From positions 1 to 64,000 of the forward strand of contig JACIWX010000005.1 in NCBI GenBank assembly GCA_014360755.1: a stretch of DNA of 64,000 nt. The letters run 5' to 3'. Source of the DNA: Chloroflexota bacterium (GTDB lineage Bacteria; Chloroflexota; Anaerolineae; UBA2200). How positions within the stretch are numbered: position 1 is the first letter of the stretch; every line of letters starts with the position of its first letter. Shown here piece after piece: positions 7,651-20,880 of this stretch. The notes beneath the pieces were generated by a model. It had not been told where the DNA came from, ran no database searches, and saw only the letters and a list, made by a program, of their open reading frames with translations. The translations under genes were made by a program, and so were the position numbers.

Positions 7651-10425
7651 CTACGGTGCAACATGCAGGGTAGCGAGGATGACATGGTCCCTGTGTTGCT
7701 CTCCTTGCTGGACGGCAAGCCGTGTGCCCCTTTGCTCATGATAGAGCACCGCGATCAATGTGTAGTTCCCTGGCATCGTATCCGGCATGATCGTGAGGTC
7801 GTGCTCGTCAGAGACGATTTCGCCCGGCAGCCAGGCTGTGGTTGGATAGGTCCAATGGGCAGGAATACTGTCGTCCTGGGCGGCGATGTGGAGATTAGGG
7901 GATAGCAATTGCACGCTCACTTTGTAACTAGTCGTGATGGCTTGGCTTGCTTGCCAGTAGAGCGTGATGGTAATGGTGCTACCAGGTTGCAATACCGGGG
8001 CATGTAGGTCATAGCCCAGTAGGGTGATACCTTGCTCGAATTGGGCTTGGAGTGTTTGCTGCATCGGCGGCACATCATAGCGATGCTCGCGGGGGACAAT
8101 ATGTAGTGAGGTCAGAGCGATAAGCCTGTCTTCCATACCGACGTGCAGGCTGTATTCCCCACCAGGTAAATAGGAGGGGATTCCCAAGCGGTAGATTGCA
8201 CGATTCACCTCTCCTGCTTGCCACTGCGTAGCGGGATGTGCAAGTATAAGGGGCTTGATCATTTCCCAAACCGTTCTGCCCCGGTTGTCCAATAGGCGGA
8301 ACTTTGCCATATGATCCTGGTGCGGCCTATCTGTGCTTTGCCACCACAAGGTCAAGGAGAGAGTCTCTCCATGGCTATAGGCCGTGCGTATCAGGTCGAA
8401 ACCCAGCAGTTGGAGATGGTCGCCTAAATCGGCTTGGACGAGGTGCTTGATTTCGGCAGTCAGTGGAGCCATATTTGTCTTGGATAGAGGGAGTTCTTCT
8501 AGCAGTACGGACTGTCCCAGCGGTACGCCGTTGGTATCTATGAGGTCCAGGTTGCGTTGCGCTTCAGGATCCCACACTTTGAGATAGACACGGTAGGTGA
8601 GCGGTGGCAAGTCACTGGTCAGGGTGATGTCGACACGGCCACGGATCGGTGTTTGCAAGGGCCAAACGGGGGGCAAGAAATACGGGGTGCTCAATGCCTG
8701 GTCATGGCGCAGGTACTCGTTTCCGTCTTGGTCCTGAAAGCTCAAGGTCAGGCTGTAGTTACGCTTCAGGGGCTGTTTTGCTTGCCAGTACAGCACGTAG
8801 TAAAGGCGTCCGTTGTCGTGCATTAGGCGATCGAAGCCGAGACAGGCAAGCCCTGGAGCGAAATTCGCATCGAGCGTATTCTGGGGTTGGGGATAGGCTA
8901 CAATTGGCTGGTCATAACGTAGGATATCGAAAGCGCGCAGCCAGTAGCCTCGGAATTGCTGCTTGACTTCAACCTCGTGTCCAATGCGAAGCAGCTCCGT
9001 GACAAGCATATCCGTAGGATCGGCAAACTCGTGATGCCAGAGGATCAGCCAGATGCGCCTTGGCTTGGATGCCAGGATTTTGTTAAGAGTATTTGCGGTT
9101 CCCACAAAATCTTGTCCGACATGAAAGCTATACCATGGAGCGGCGCCTTGATAGTAATACATCAAAATATGAGGGGTGTTTTCGGTCAATAACAAAACAT
9201 CATTCGCCTGTACAGTTTTGCTCAGGTAAGCAATTAATCCACGAGCGTCATCGCGCGGGTTTTCACGTCCTTCCGTGACTGCTATCATAGAACGCAAGGA
9301 AAGGATAACCGCAGCCAGGACTAATGTAGCAAAAAGCAAGCGCGCCACAAGAAGTTTGTGCTTCAGCAAGCCGTAAAAAACAAGAGCGATACAAATATAG
9401 AGCGGGGCGGCAGCGACAATGGCATAGCGCGCAACGAACTTGGGTGTGAGTTTGACGGCTACATAAGTGAGTAATAAGGGGATCAGGAAAGTTAAAAATA
9501 CTAGTATGCTGCGGCGTATGGTTTGTGAAAGCCACGATCTGCTGTATCGGGCGAGTTGAATCGAGAAAATAATGCCCAGGATCACGAGCAAGAGACCCCA
9601 GCGATGCATGGCAGTGGGGAAAAATGTGCTCCAGATACCATGTAGGAATTGCGATAGGTGGACCTGTGTGGTGACCCAGTAATCGGGAGCAATGCGAAGG
9701 CGGCGCATCTGTAAATACGCTGGGTAAATCCACGGCGAATACAAAAGTATGGCCAATAAAGTATATAACATAGTAAAGCGTAAAAACTTGCGCTCAAAGC
9801 ACGATGTGTACATTATAAATGCTGGGGCGGTAAACGCCGCGAAATAATGTGTGTAGAGGCCCATAGTCATGGAGGCGCTGAATATTAGCCACCACCGAAT
9901 CATCCCGGTACGCATGGCTTTCAGGAATGCCCAGGTTGTTGCCAAAGCAAACGTGGCAGTCAGACTATACATGCGAGTTTCTTGGGCGTAGTAAGCAATA
10001 AATGGGGAGAAACCGACGAGAGAGGCAGCGAGCGTTCCCGCAGCCCATATCATGCTCTGTTCTTGATTAAAGATTTCCCGGACCACAGCGAAGGCAAGTG
10101 GCACCATGACGACAGCAGCTAACATGGAAGGCATACGCACAGCCCATTCGCTATTGCCTGCTAACTTTATCCAGCCATGGAGCAGCAGAAAATACAAAGG
10201 AGGATGCACATCTTCATAAATCAACGTATGGAGCAGTTGTGGCAGTGGTTTGGCAGCGATGGAAACGCTTAACGCTTCATCGAACCATAGGCTCTGTTTG
10301 CCCAAGGTGTGGGCGTACAGAAAAAAAACGGTTAAGATCAAGGTGATGATTGCTGCCTTGTTCAGCTTGCTCACGATATTGATTTCTGTTCCTTGAGCAG
10401 TTTTAGAGTTTTTGTGTAGTGCCAT
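7651..10425 (-). CDS. GT39-like membrane glycosyltransferase with three C-terminal beta-sandwich repeats
   Basis: A 924-residue protein. Residues 1-480 are a multi-pass GT-C membrane domain; the first outer loop carries the acidic SLWFDEALS and the HPPLYFLLLHGW segment typical of dolichyl/undecaprenyl-phosphate mannosyltransferase-like enzymes. Such enzymes move a sugar from a polyprenyl phosphate to an acceptor outside the membrane. From about 520 to the end there are three related soluble units, each with a GFD or GYD start and a LYWQA or LWWQS core strand, likely beta sandwiches. An AAGGGT precedes the ATG. It lies 13 bases after a second enzyme of the same design (10439-12829), so they are probably one transcription unit. 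Donor and acceptor are unknown. Confidence 0.75.
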   Translation of the reverse strand: MALHKNSKTAQGTEINIVSKLNKAAIITLILTVFFLYAHTLGKQSLWFDEALSVSIAAKPLPQLLHTLIYEDVHPPLYFLLLHGWIKLAGNSEWAVRMPSMLAAVVMVPLAFAVVREIFNQEQSMIWAAGTLAASLVGFSPFIAYYAQETRMYSLTATFALATTWAFLKAMRTGMIRWWLIFSASMTMGLYTHYFAAFTAPAFIMYTSCFERKFLRFTMLYTLLAILLYSPWIYPAYLQMRRLRIAPDYWVTTQVHLSQFLHGIWSTFFPTAMHRWGLLLVILGIIFSIQLARYSRSWLSQTIRRSILVFLTFLIPLLLTYVAVKLTPKFVARYAIVAAAPLYICIALVFYGLLKHKLLVARLLFATLVLAAVILSLRSMIAVTEGRENPRDDARGLIAYLSKTVQANDVLLLTENTPHILMYYYQGAAPWYSFHVGQDFVGTANTLNKILASKPRRIWLILWHHEFADPTDMLVTELLRIGHEVEVKQQFRGYWLRAFDILRYDQPIVAYPQPQNTLDANFAPGLACLGFDRLMHDNGRLYYVLYWQAKQPLKRNYSLTLSFQDQDGNEYLRHDQALSTPYFLPPVWPLQTPIRGRVDITLTSDLPPLTYRVYLKVWDPEAQRNLDLIDTNGVPLGQSVLLEELPLSKTNMAPLTAEIKHLVQADLGDHLQLLGFDLIRTAYSHGETLSLTLWWQSTDRPHQDHMAKFRLLDNRGRTVWEMIKPLILAHPATQWQAGEVNRAIYRLGIPSYLPGGEYSLHVGMEDRLIALTSLHIVPREHRYDVPPMQQTLQAQFEQGITLLGYDLHAPVLQPGSTITITLYWQASQAITTSYKVSVQLLSPNLHIAAQDDSIPAHWTYPTTAWLPGEIVSDEHDLTIMPDTMPGNYTLIAVLYHEQRGTRLAVQQGEQHRDHVILATLHVAP

Positions 10426-10438
10426 AGCTTACCCTTGC

Positions 10439-12829
10439 CTATTTTATCACGCGCACTCGGCTGAGGATGACAAAGTCGGATTGCGGCTGCCCAACACCAT
10501 CCAGAACCCATAACCTCTGTTGGGTTTCAGCCAGATAAATACCTATATGGATGGAATATACCCCTGGAGAAGCATCCCCTGGCACATCCAGTTCGTAATC
10601 ATCTTTGACAATGGCATCGAGTTGCCACCCGGACGTGGGGGCGTTGCCATGCTGTGGCCAACTGTCCATCTGAGCAACACGTTGTCCGTTCTCAGACAGG
10701 AGATGGGTAAAAACGCTGTAGTTTTCCTGCATGTGCTGTAATGCCCGCCAGTATAAAGTCAGGTGAAAAGTTTCGCCAGGCTTTGCCAGCCTTTGATCAA
10801 TACTATAACCAACCAGAGCAATTTGATTACCAAAGTTGATCTGCATAGGATTTGGTATGGGGCTTGCCTGGGCGGGCTGGATGGTCAATGTGTGGAATCG
10901 AGCGCTGTCACCCAAGGTCTTGCCTTCAGCAGTCGTTGCCGTCAGGCGTTGCTGCGACACAGGGTGGTACAGCCCAACTTCCAACTGCGCCTCATCGGGT
11001 GTGAAAGTGGTTGCTGGCAAAGCCAGCATATACGGATCGGCGATTCTCTCGCCAGGTCGCCAACGGTGTGTAGGGCAAGTTCCCAGACATGGCTCCATAT
11101 CGCGCTGCGCCACAATGAGGTCATATTCCCCAAGCAGGTGCACGAAAACCGTGTAGTCTTCAGACAAAGGTTGCAGGCATTGCCAGTACAAGGCAACATT
11201 CAGGACGTCGCCGGGATGCAATACCTCCTTGTCCACCGTGTATGCCAGTAGTTCAACTTGGTTGCCAAAGCGGATGTGAAGCGGTATGGCATCTGGGGGA
11301 ATTTCATCCGTGTTTGATAACTGATATCGTGGGATTTGGCGCTGATAGACGGTTACCGGGCCACCCCAGAAATGCTCATCTTCAAAGACTTGTACTGGCG
11401 TGTAAGCGACTTTGAACCACTCATCGGCGCGCAAGTCATAGGAATAGAGCGGATTCACTCGCGTCAACACGACATAATCTGGCTGATAGTGCCATAAAGC
11501 CCATTGGATATTGCCGTTTTGCAATGCTCGTGCTACATCAGGGCGGATCAGGCCAAGGAAGTCCACCATAGTGCGCTCTGCATAGTATCCGATTACCCCT
11601 ACCTCGGTAACTCCGATGACTGCATCCTCAGGCGTGTGTTCCTTAAGCCATTCCCCAACGCGCCGATACACCTCCACTTTCGCTTCGGGCAGCACTTTAT
11701 AGGTTTTGGATTCTGGGGATACGCTGCCAGGGTTGCGCAACGCACGGTATATTTGGGCATTGGAAATGCATGGTGGCAGAAGCAACGGTAGCCCCAATGT
11801 GATCATGACTACTGCCTCGGGTAACCGAGCGCCTCTGAGCATCTGCCCAATGCGAGCGGTGATAGCAGTAAAGCCCCAGCCTGCAAGGAGAACAAAGGCG
11901 GGAATGAGCGGAGCATAATACCAGTGGTATGGCGCAACTCCCAGCAGGTGATAGCCAGCAAAATAGAGCACTGCCCAAAGCAGTGCCGGCCAGGGCCATT
12001 TCCTCTGTCTGATAGCAGCGATAAATCCCATGCACACGCAAAAAACGAAAACGATGTATAGTTTGCTTTGCTGCACATAAGCCTCAGCTAGAATGAGCAC
12101 CCCTTCGATGAAAGAGGTATGGGCGTAGAATCCGGTGACGCCTAGCTTCGCCTGGGCAGCCTTGGCTGCCAGCGTTACTGGCAAAGGAGAGCCGAAGAAC
12201 AAGGTCAAGTAGATAAGCATGGGAGCGCTCAGCAGCAGGTAGAGGGCAATTGCACGCCAAGGAATATAGCGTCTGGTTGTGACATAGTGCATTCCTAGGG
12301 CTATGGCTGGTAAGATTCCATCCCCACGGGTTAGCAAAGCCAGGGCAAGCAACACGCTGCAAGGCACAAAACGGTCCTTGAAGTAGAAGTAAAAGGCACC
12401 CAGGATGAGAGCGAGGTAAAAGGCAGTCTCAAAACCCAGGCTAAGCCAGTGCAAGGGAGCTGTGATGTACAGCGTGGCTGCCATCAGGCCAGCCTTGCTT
12501 GAGCCAAAGGAATCGCACAGAAGATAGAGAAAACATGCTCCGACAAAAAGTGCCGCAACGCTAATCCAGTTGCTCAGAGTGGGGATATTGTTTGTAAGCA
12601 ATGCGCCACCTGCCAATAGTAAAGCATAGAGCGGCGCAGTGGTGCTCAGCACACGCTCCTGTGGATTGTAGACCAGACCCAATCCTGCGCGCAGATTGCG
12701 TGCGTAGCGGTAAGTGACAAAAGGGTCATCGAAGGCAACGCGTCCCAAGAGCAACCCAAGCACTAGGGCAAGCGCCAGCAGGCAAAGAATGCCCCCATAC
12801 CTTTTTGCGTGCAGCAGCTGCTCAGACAT
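10439..12829 (-). CDS. GT-C membrane glycosyltransferase with two C-terminal beta-sandwich repeats
   Basis: A 796-residue protein. The N-terminal half has about ten membrane segments and an early FDDPFVTYRYARNL loop whose Asp-Asp pair matches the catalytic acidic site of GT-C enzymes. The C-terminal half has two tandem units starting RFGNQVELLAY and NFGNQIALVGY, each with an LYWQ/LYWR strand, homologous to the units in the gene just downstream. The start at 12829 (MSEQLLHAKRYGG) was chosen because it overlaps the upstream stop by 8 bases; an in-frame upstream extension to 12922 lies inside that gene. It probably transfers a lipid-linked sugar outside the membrane. Substrate cannot be told from sequence. 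Confidence 0.7.
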   Translation of the reverse strand: MSEQLLHAKRYGGILCLLALALVLGLLLGRVAFDDPFVTYRYARNLRAGLGLVYNPQERVLSTTAPLYALLLAGGALLTNNIPTLSNWISVAALFVGACFLYLLCDSFGSSKAGLMAATLYITAPLHWLSLGFETAFYLALILGAFYFYFKDRFVPCSVLLALALLTRGDGILPAIALGMHYVTTRRYIPWRAIALYLLLSAPMLIYLTLFFGSPLPVTLAAKAAQAKLGVTGFYAHTSFIEGVLILAEAYVQQSKLYIVFVFCVCMGFIAAIRQRKWPWPALLWAVLYFAGYHLLGVAPYHWYYAPLIPAFVLLAGWGFTAITARIGQMLRGARLPEAVVMITLGLPLLLPPCISNAQIYRALRNPGSVSPESKTYKVLPEAKVEVYRRVGEWLKEHTPEDAVIGVTEVGVIGYYAERTMVDFLGLIRPDVARALQNGNIQWALWHYQPDYVVLTRVNPLYSYDLRADEWFKVAYTPVQVFEDEHFWGGPVTVYQRQIPRYQLSNTDEIPPDAIPLHIRFGNQVELLAYTVDKEVLHPGDVLNVALYWQCLQPLSEDYTVFVHLLGEYDLIVAQRDMEPCLGTCPTHRWRPGERIADPYMLALPATTFTPDEAQLEVGLYHPVSQQRLTATTAEGKTLGDSARFHTLTIQPAQASPIPNPMQINFGNQIALVGYSIDQRLAKPGETFHLTLYWRALQHMQENYSVFTHLLSENGQRVAQMDSWPQHGNAPTSGWQLDAIVKDDYELDVPGDASPGVYSIHIGIYLAETQQRLWVLDGVGQPQSDFVILSRVRVIK

Positions 12830-14024
12830 TGGCCTGTGCTCCCAGCAATGTGCGGTATACTCGCTCCGTTTCTTTGGCAATGCGATCCCAGGTGAACTCT
12901 TTCGCCAATTCCTGGGCACCACGGCTTAATTGGACACGCAGCGTCGGCGCGGAAATCAATTTTTCTATAGCGTCGACTGTTGCCCCCACATTGTCGGGAG
13001 GGACGAGGAGGATGTTTTCCCCATCAATTAGGGTAGCGATGGGTACTCTAGGCTGTGTGCTGACAATGGGCAAGCCGTGCGCCAGTGCCGCTATGAAGCT
13101 ACCGCGTCGGAAGGAAGCGCCATCCCGATAGGGCAGGACACAGATGTCCGCCGCCAGGAAGTTCGCCGAGACCTGTTCAGATGGTGTATAGCCCGTCCAT
13201 AGCACGTGGTCTTGTAACCCTAGTTCGCGGCAAAGAGCCCTCACATGTTCGAAGTAGGCAACATTGGTTGGGTCACTGTCGCCAACCTGTCCCCCCATCA
13301 TCAGTAATTTCACCTTATGACCACGGCGCAACAATTCAGCCAGAGCACGGAACAGTACTTCTCCTCCTTTGCTTTCGTTGAGGAAGCCAAAGTAACAGAG
13401 CAGGGTTTCGTTGTCTTCAATTCCCAGGCGATGGCGCCAGGCAGTACGATCGTACTCTGGCGGTAGCCGTGGATGGATATTGCTGCCGATAGGTATCAGA
13501 TAGGGGGATCGTCCTGCTCCTCCCATTTTACAGGTTTTTTTGAGTTGCTCGTAATCCTCGATATTGGTCACAATGGCTGCATCGCTCCAATGTGCGAGCA
13601 ACAGATTCACCCATTTCCTCGCCGCTCCTGCCTTCGGGAAGAGATATGGCTCGCGCAGGTCGTGAAATGTAACCACCACACGAGGGCGCCCCTCGCTCAA
13701 GCGCAGGCGCAGCGGCAAGAAATTGATTGCCGGATGCATCCCATACGCTGCTGTCTGATACTGGATGTTTAATACATCGCTTTGGAAAGCTTGTATCACC
13801 TGTAAGATGCTCCTCCAGCTTGCCCAGTTCCACTTGTGGATAATTGGGTACACTTCTGGTTCTAAAGGCTTTGGTTCTGAGGTTTCTCTGGGTTGTGCTC
13901 TACGTGAGGTGACTACAGCCACCTGATGCTCCAGCGCCATCAGCGCGCAGCCTAACTCATGCGTGAAATCGCCCACTCCTCCTTGCATAGGAGGGTATTC
14001 ACCACTGACAAAACAGACTCTCAT
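12822..14024 (-). CDS. Family 4 glycosyltransferase
   Basis: A 400-residue GT-B enzyme, cytoplasmic or membrane-associated. The N-terminus has the glycine-rich GEYPPMQGGVGDFT acceptor-side loop. The C-terminal Rossmann domain has the usual donor-binding region around FRRGSFIAALAHGLPIVS and GENILLVPPDN. The family passes a nucleotide-activated sugar to a growing glycan with retention of configuration. It starts within an ATGA overlap with the GT2 gene upstream and overlaps the GT-C gene downstream by 8 bases, so translation is coupled. The exact sugar is unknown; GDP-sugars made by the nearby pathway are reasonable candidates by context only. Confidence 0.8.
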   Translation of the reverse strand: MRVCFVSGEYPPMQGGVGDFTHELGCALMALEHQVAVVTSRRAQPRETSEPKPLEPEVYPIIHKWNWASWRSILQVIQAFQSDVLNIQYQTAAYGMHPAINFLPLRLRLSEGRPRVVVTFHDLREPYLFPKAGAARKWVNLLLAHWSDAAIVTNIEDYEQLKKTCKMGGAGRSPYLIPIGSNIHPRLPPEYDRTAWRHRLGIEDNETLLCYFGFLNESKGGEVLFRALAELLRRGHKVKLLMMGGQVGDSDPTNVAYFEHVRALCRELGLQDHVLWTGYTPSEQVSANFLAADICVLPYRDGASFRRGSFIAALAHGLPIVSTQPRVPIATLIDGENILLVPPDNVGATVDAIEKLISAPTLRVQLSRGAQELAKEFTWDRIAKETERVYRTLLGAQANV

Positions 14025-14992
14025 CCCGGCACCTCACCTTGCGCACGCAAGCACGAGCGCAGCACCCGCAGGTAAGCCTTTATGCGCTCACGACGGAGAG
14101 GGCGTTTGTGCCCCAGCAGCCACTTGAGGCTCTCCAGGCATAGTTGGTACACGTAGGTGGCGAGGAGAAAGAAACGCAGTATTTCACCCGCTAGCACGCC
14201 GTGGTGCTTGCGGAAATAGCGCACTTTGCTGCTTTGGAAATAGATATGGCGTGCCGGCATCACCTGGCTACTGCTCTGGCCCTCGTGGTGGATGACTTCT
14301 GCCCAAGGGATATAGACCACACGCCACCCCACTGTCTTCAGGCGACGGCACCAATCGAGCTCTTCGGAGTACATGAAAAAGCCCTCATCCAATGGACCAA
14401 CTTGCTCCCACGCCTGGCGTCGGAGGAGAAGGCATGCACCAATTACCCAGTCTACGTCTTGCTCCTCGTCATCACTGCGGTCCTGGACATAGTAGCGATG
14501 TAATACGCGGTTTCGCGGTAACCATTGTTGTAGGATGGTGCTTTCCAGAAAGGCAGTGGCCAGGGTCGGAAAACGACGGCGTGAAGGCTGGACGTGGCCG
14601 TTAGGGAACAGCAACTTGGGCCCTAGGGCTCCTATATCAGGGTTTTTATCCATATATGCGACCATAGTGACCAGGGCGTTCCCAAGGACCTCCGTATCTG
14701 GGTTCAGCAATAAGATATAGCGCCCGCTGCTATAGGCAATGCCGATATTATTCGCTCTGGTAAAGCCCAGGTTCACATCGCTGACGATTAGATTTGCCGC
14801 GGGAAAGCGCTGTCGTACCATGTCCGGGCTGCCGTCGGTAGAAGCATTGTCAACGACAATGACCTCACATTGCAAGGCATCCTGCTTGCCTGTGCTTGCG
14901 GAGCCTTGCAAAGAGGTGTAGATGGAGGACAAGCAGCGCTCCAACAGCGTCCTGACGTTCCAACTGACGATAATAATGGACAGGTCAATCAT
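14021..14992 (-). CDS. Family 2 glycosyltransferase (rhamnosyltransferase-like)
   Basis: A 323-residue GT-A enzyme beginning with the IDLSIIIVSWN strand. VVDNASTDGS is the nucleotide-binding region, and LLNPDTEVLG carries the metal-binding acidic motif. The CRRLKTVGWRVVYIPWAEVIHHEGQS-type acceptor region is typical of WbbL-like rhamnosyltransferases, and a hydrophobic segment near residues 275-295 may anchor it to the membrane. It overlaps the next gene by ATGA. It probably adds a deoxyhexose during polysaccharide assembly; that role is inferred from similarity and from the GDP-deoxyhexose genes nearby. Confidence 0.75.
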   Translation of the reverse strand: MIDLSIIIVSWNVRTLLERCLSSIYTSLQGSASTGKQDALQCEVIVVDNASTDGSPDMVRQRFPAANLIVSDVNLGFTRANNIGIAYSSGRYILLLNPDTEVLGNALVTMVAYMDKNPDIGALGPKLLFPNGHVQPSRRRFPTLATAFLESTILQQWLPRNRVLHRYYVQDRSDDEEQDVDWVIGACLLLRRQAWEQVGPLDEGFFMYSEELDWCRRLKTVGWRVVYIPWAEVIHHEGQSSSQVMPARHIYFQSSKVRYFRKHHGVLAGEILRFFLLATYVYQLCLESLKWLLGHKRPLRRERIKAYLRVLRSCLRAQGEVPG

Positions 14993-15043
14993 AGTCAGGA
15001 CCTTTTTCTGTCCCCTGGAACGGATGGTTGCCCTCGATGCGGT

Positions 15044-15808
15044 TCATGGCAAAGAGAACACTCGCTTGGCATTTTCCGTGGTAACCTGTGCCACGTGTTC
15101 AAAAGGAACTGCTTTCAGAGCCGCGATGCGGGTCGCGATGAAACGCACATAGGCGGGTTCGTTGCGCTGGCCACGGTAGGGATGTGGTGCTAAGTAAGGG
15201 CAATCCGTCTCTATCATCAGGTCCTCGAGAGGTAGTTCACGGACCAACGCTTGCAAACCCCGCGCGTTCTGGAAGGTTACTGGACCGGCAACCGATATGG
15301 AAAAACCCAATTTTGCCGCCTGCTGTGCCATCTCCAAATCGCCGGAGAAACAGTGCAGCACGCCACGCAAATCCTTTGCTCTCTCGCGCAGGATGGACAT
15401 TGTCTCGCGATGGGCTTGCCGGTCGTGGATAATCACAGGTTTCCTGGCCCGTTGCGCCAGTTCCAACTGGGCGATAAAGATCTCTTTTTGTACCTCAGTG
15501 GGTGACAGGTTGCGGTAGAAATCCAGGCCGATTTCGCCAATGGCTACCACTTTTTCGTGTTGGCTCAAGCGCAGTAACGCGGTCAAGTGATCTGGGTTGG
15601 CTTGAGCTGCTTCGTGGGGATGGATGCCCACTGCAGCGTAAACGGAAGGATGTTGTTGCGCTAGCATAACGGCTTGGCGACTCGATTCCAGGTCAGTGCC
15701 CACCGTTACAATCGCAATAACCCCTGCCGCCAGTGACCGGGAGATGACGTTCTCGATGTCCGCTTTGAACTCTGCAGAGTCAAGGTGAGCGTGAGTATCT
15801 ATCAGCAT
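15044..15808 (-). CDS. tatD: TatD family metal-dependent hydrolase/DNase
   Basis: A 254-residue TIM-barrel hydrolase. The metal ligands are visible: the DTHAHLD motif at the N-terminus, the IGEIGLDF glutamate near residue 93, the histidine in VIIHDRQA and in LHCFSGD, and the aspartate in IETDCPY. Family members are 3'-5' DNA exonucleases or act in quality control. Start ATG 15808 overlaps the stop of the phosphomannomutase as TGATG; a GTG one codon earlier is possible. Its position inside a glycan operon says little about its role. The assignment to the family is secure. Confidence 0.9.
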   Translation of the reverse strand: MLIDTHAHLDSAEFKADIENVISRSLAAGVIAIVTVGTDLESSRQAVMLAQQHPSVYAAVGIHPHEAAQANPDHLTALLRLSQHEKVVAIGEIGLDFYRNLSPTEVQKEIFIAQLELAQRARKPVIIHDRQAHRETMSILRERAKDLRGVLHCFSGDLEMAQQAAKLGFSISVAGPVTFQNARGLQALVRELPLEDLMIETDCPYLAPHPYRGQRNEPAYVRFIATRIAALKAVPFEHVAQVTTENAKRVFSLP

Positions 15809-17235
15809 CACAAGCCCACGAGCTTTCTGCCATCGGCTAGGATAGCCTGCACCCGTGCCTTGTCTGTGGTTTCGGTATAGATGCGAATCAGTGGCTCTGT
15901 GCCTGAGAAACGGATCAATAGCCAGCCGCCATCCTCAAGCATGTAGCGAAAGCCATCTACGGTGTCCACATCGGTTACTTTGAGCCCGCCAATGGTTACC
16001 GGTTTGCTCTCCCTAACCCGTGCTATGATAGCTTCGCGCCGCTCCTCTGGCATCGGGATGTCAATGCGGTCATAATAGTGAGGCCCAACCAGAGAGTAGA
16101 GGTAGTCAATGAGCTGCGAAGGTGATTTCTGCAGTTTGATCATCAGGTCGAGCAGGAATAGCCCTGCCACTATGCCATCCCGCTCTGGGATGTGACCGGC
16201 GAAACCAAAACCACCGCTCTCTTCGCCGCCCATGATGGCACCTGTCTCCATCATCTTGGGGCCCACGTATTTGAACCCCACTGGTGTCTCGTATACAGGG
16301 ATGTGGTACAAATTCGCCAGTTTCCGCGCCATGGCAGTGGTGGTAACAGTCTTGACGATGGGGCCTCGTTTCCCGCGCACTTCCAAGAGATAGAGCAGGA
16401 GCAGGGCATAAACCTGTAGCTGGTTAATGAACTGCCCGTTTTCATCTACGAGCCCCACGCGATCTGCATCGCCGTCTGTAGCAAGGCCCACATCTGCCTG
16501 GTGCTGTGCAATGCCTGCCACGAGAGCGGCTAGGTTGTGCGCGATGGGTTCAGGATTATGCATGCCCGGGAAGAGCGGATTGCGCACGTTATTGATCTCA
16601 ATCACGCGTGTGTTGCCGCCAGCCAAAAGAGCAGGGAAATAGCCCATGCCAGCTCCAAACATAGCGTCTACAACCACGGTAATCCCTGCTGCCTTGATCC
16701 CTTCCACGTCTACCAGTGAGGCAACCTGTTTCAAATACCCAGGAGCAGGGTTAAATTTGTGCACTAATCGCTGCTGCAAGGCTTCACTGAGCGGCATACG
16801 CTGTACTTTGGCTTTTCCAGCCTCGATTTGCGCAATGTTCTCTTCCAGGATGGCGATGACCTCCGGGGAAGCGCTGCCGGCGTATTCTGGCTTGACCTTG
16901 AAACCATTCCACAGTGCCGGGTTGTGGCTGGAAGTAATGACTACCGCACCTCCTGCTTTTTTCTCCAAAATAGTGTAGGAGATAGTCGGTGTCGGGGCAG
17001 CACGGTCGCAGAGGTAGGTGCGAATGCCGTTACCTGCCATTACTTCAGCGGTGGCGGCTGCGAAATCCTCCGACGCAAAGCGCGTGTCATACCCAATGAC
17101 CACGCCTTTGTGCGCAATCCCGCTATCTATTAAATATTTCGCCATAGCCTGGGCGCAGATACGCACATTGGCAAAGGTGTAATCCTCAGCGATGATTGCT
17201 CGCCAACCATCAGTGCCAAATTTGATCGTTGTCAT
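15808..17235 (-). CDS. Phosphomannomutase/phosphoglucomutase
   Basis: A 475-residue alpha-D-phosphohexomutase. All four active-site loops are present: the phosphoserine loop ITSSHNPALWNG, the Mg-binding DGDADRVG, the sugar-specificity loop GEESGG and the phosphate-binding RFSGTEPLIRIYTE. It interconverts hexose 6-phosphate and hexose 1-phosphate. The GEESGG loop fits enzymes that use both glucose and mannose phosphates. It lies 85 bases downstream of gmd, so a role in mannose 1-phosphate supply for GDP-mannose is likely; a GDP-mannose pyrophosphorylase is not in this window. A role in glycogen or dTDP-glucose supply is the alternative. Confidence 0.9.
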   Translation of the reverse strand: MTTIKFGTDGWRAIIAEDYTFANVRICAQAMAKYLIDSGIAHKGVVIGYDTRFASEDFAAATAEVMAGNGIRTYLCDRAAPTPTISYTILEKKAGGAVVITSSHNPALWNGFKVKPEYAGSASPEVIAILEENIAQIEAGKAKVQRMPLSEALQQRLVHKFNPAPGYLKQVASLVDVEGIKAAGITVVVDAMFGAGMGYFPALLAGGNTRVIEINNVRNPLFPGMHNPEPIAHNLAALVAGIAQHQADVGLATDGDADRVGLVDENGQFINQLQVYALLLLYLLEVRGKRGPIVKTVTTTAMARKLANLYHIPVYETPVGFKYVGPKMMETGAIMGGEESGGFGFAGHIPERDGIVAGLFLLDLMIKLQKSPSQLIDYLYSLVGPHYYDRIDIPMPEERREAIIARVRESKPVTIGGLKVTDVDTVDGFRYMLEDGGWLLIRFSGTEPLIRIYTETTDKARVQAILADGRKLVGL

Positions 17236-17320
17236 CCTGCTTGCTCCCTTTCTAAAATGGACTTATTTACATGGAAGTCGGGCAGGAGGTATTAGTCTGG
17301 ATGTGAGTCGTGGTTCCTGC

Positions 17321-19361
<2,041 letters not shown>

Positions 19362-19433
19362 TCTCCTCCTGTCGATGAAGATTCAGAGGGTTATAATCTC
19401 CCCTTTTATCCGTTACCGGCTACATGTTTCACA

Positions 19434-19462
19434 ATTATAGCCTAGCCTTGCTCCAAAGTAAA
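19434..19462 (-). promoter_or_regulatory. Promoter for the GDP-deoxyhexose/glycan operon
   Basis: On the minus strand a perfect TATAAT (19434-19439) lies 17 bases after TTTACT (19457-19462), a 4/6 match to the -35 box. The promoter overlaps the terminator of the SAM operon by three bases, so one operon ends where the next begins. Confidence 0.55.
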
Positions 19463-19494
19463 ACCGCCCGGGTAAAGTTGCTCCGAGCGGTTTT
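19460..19494 (-). terminator. Intrinsic terminator of the SAM-cycle operon
   Basis: Arms 19460-19471 and 19483-19494 pair over 12 bp with one G-U pair, ending in a TTTT tract on the minus strand. It lies 66 bases after the ahcY stop. Confidence 0.8.
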
Positions 19495-19560
19495 CCGCGC
19501 TCTTTGGAATGCACACATATCCAAGTCCTGGGCACAGGCTGCCAAGTAGTTCTTCCGAAC

Positions 19561-20835
<1,275 letters not shown>

Positions 20836-20880
20836 TCAATGGTTTTATCGCGAGGCATGGTCTCACGGGGTTGGGATGGT

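Noticed and set aside
12830-12922. 31-residue N-terminal extension of the GT-C protein
   Set aside because: It lies inside the upstream GT4 gene and is not hydrophobic or conserved in style. ATG 12829 gives a normal 8-base overlap.
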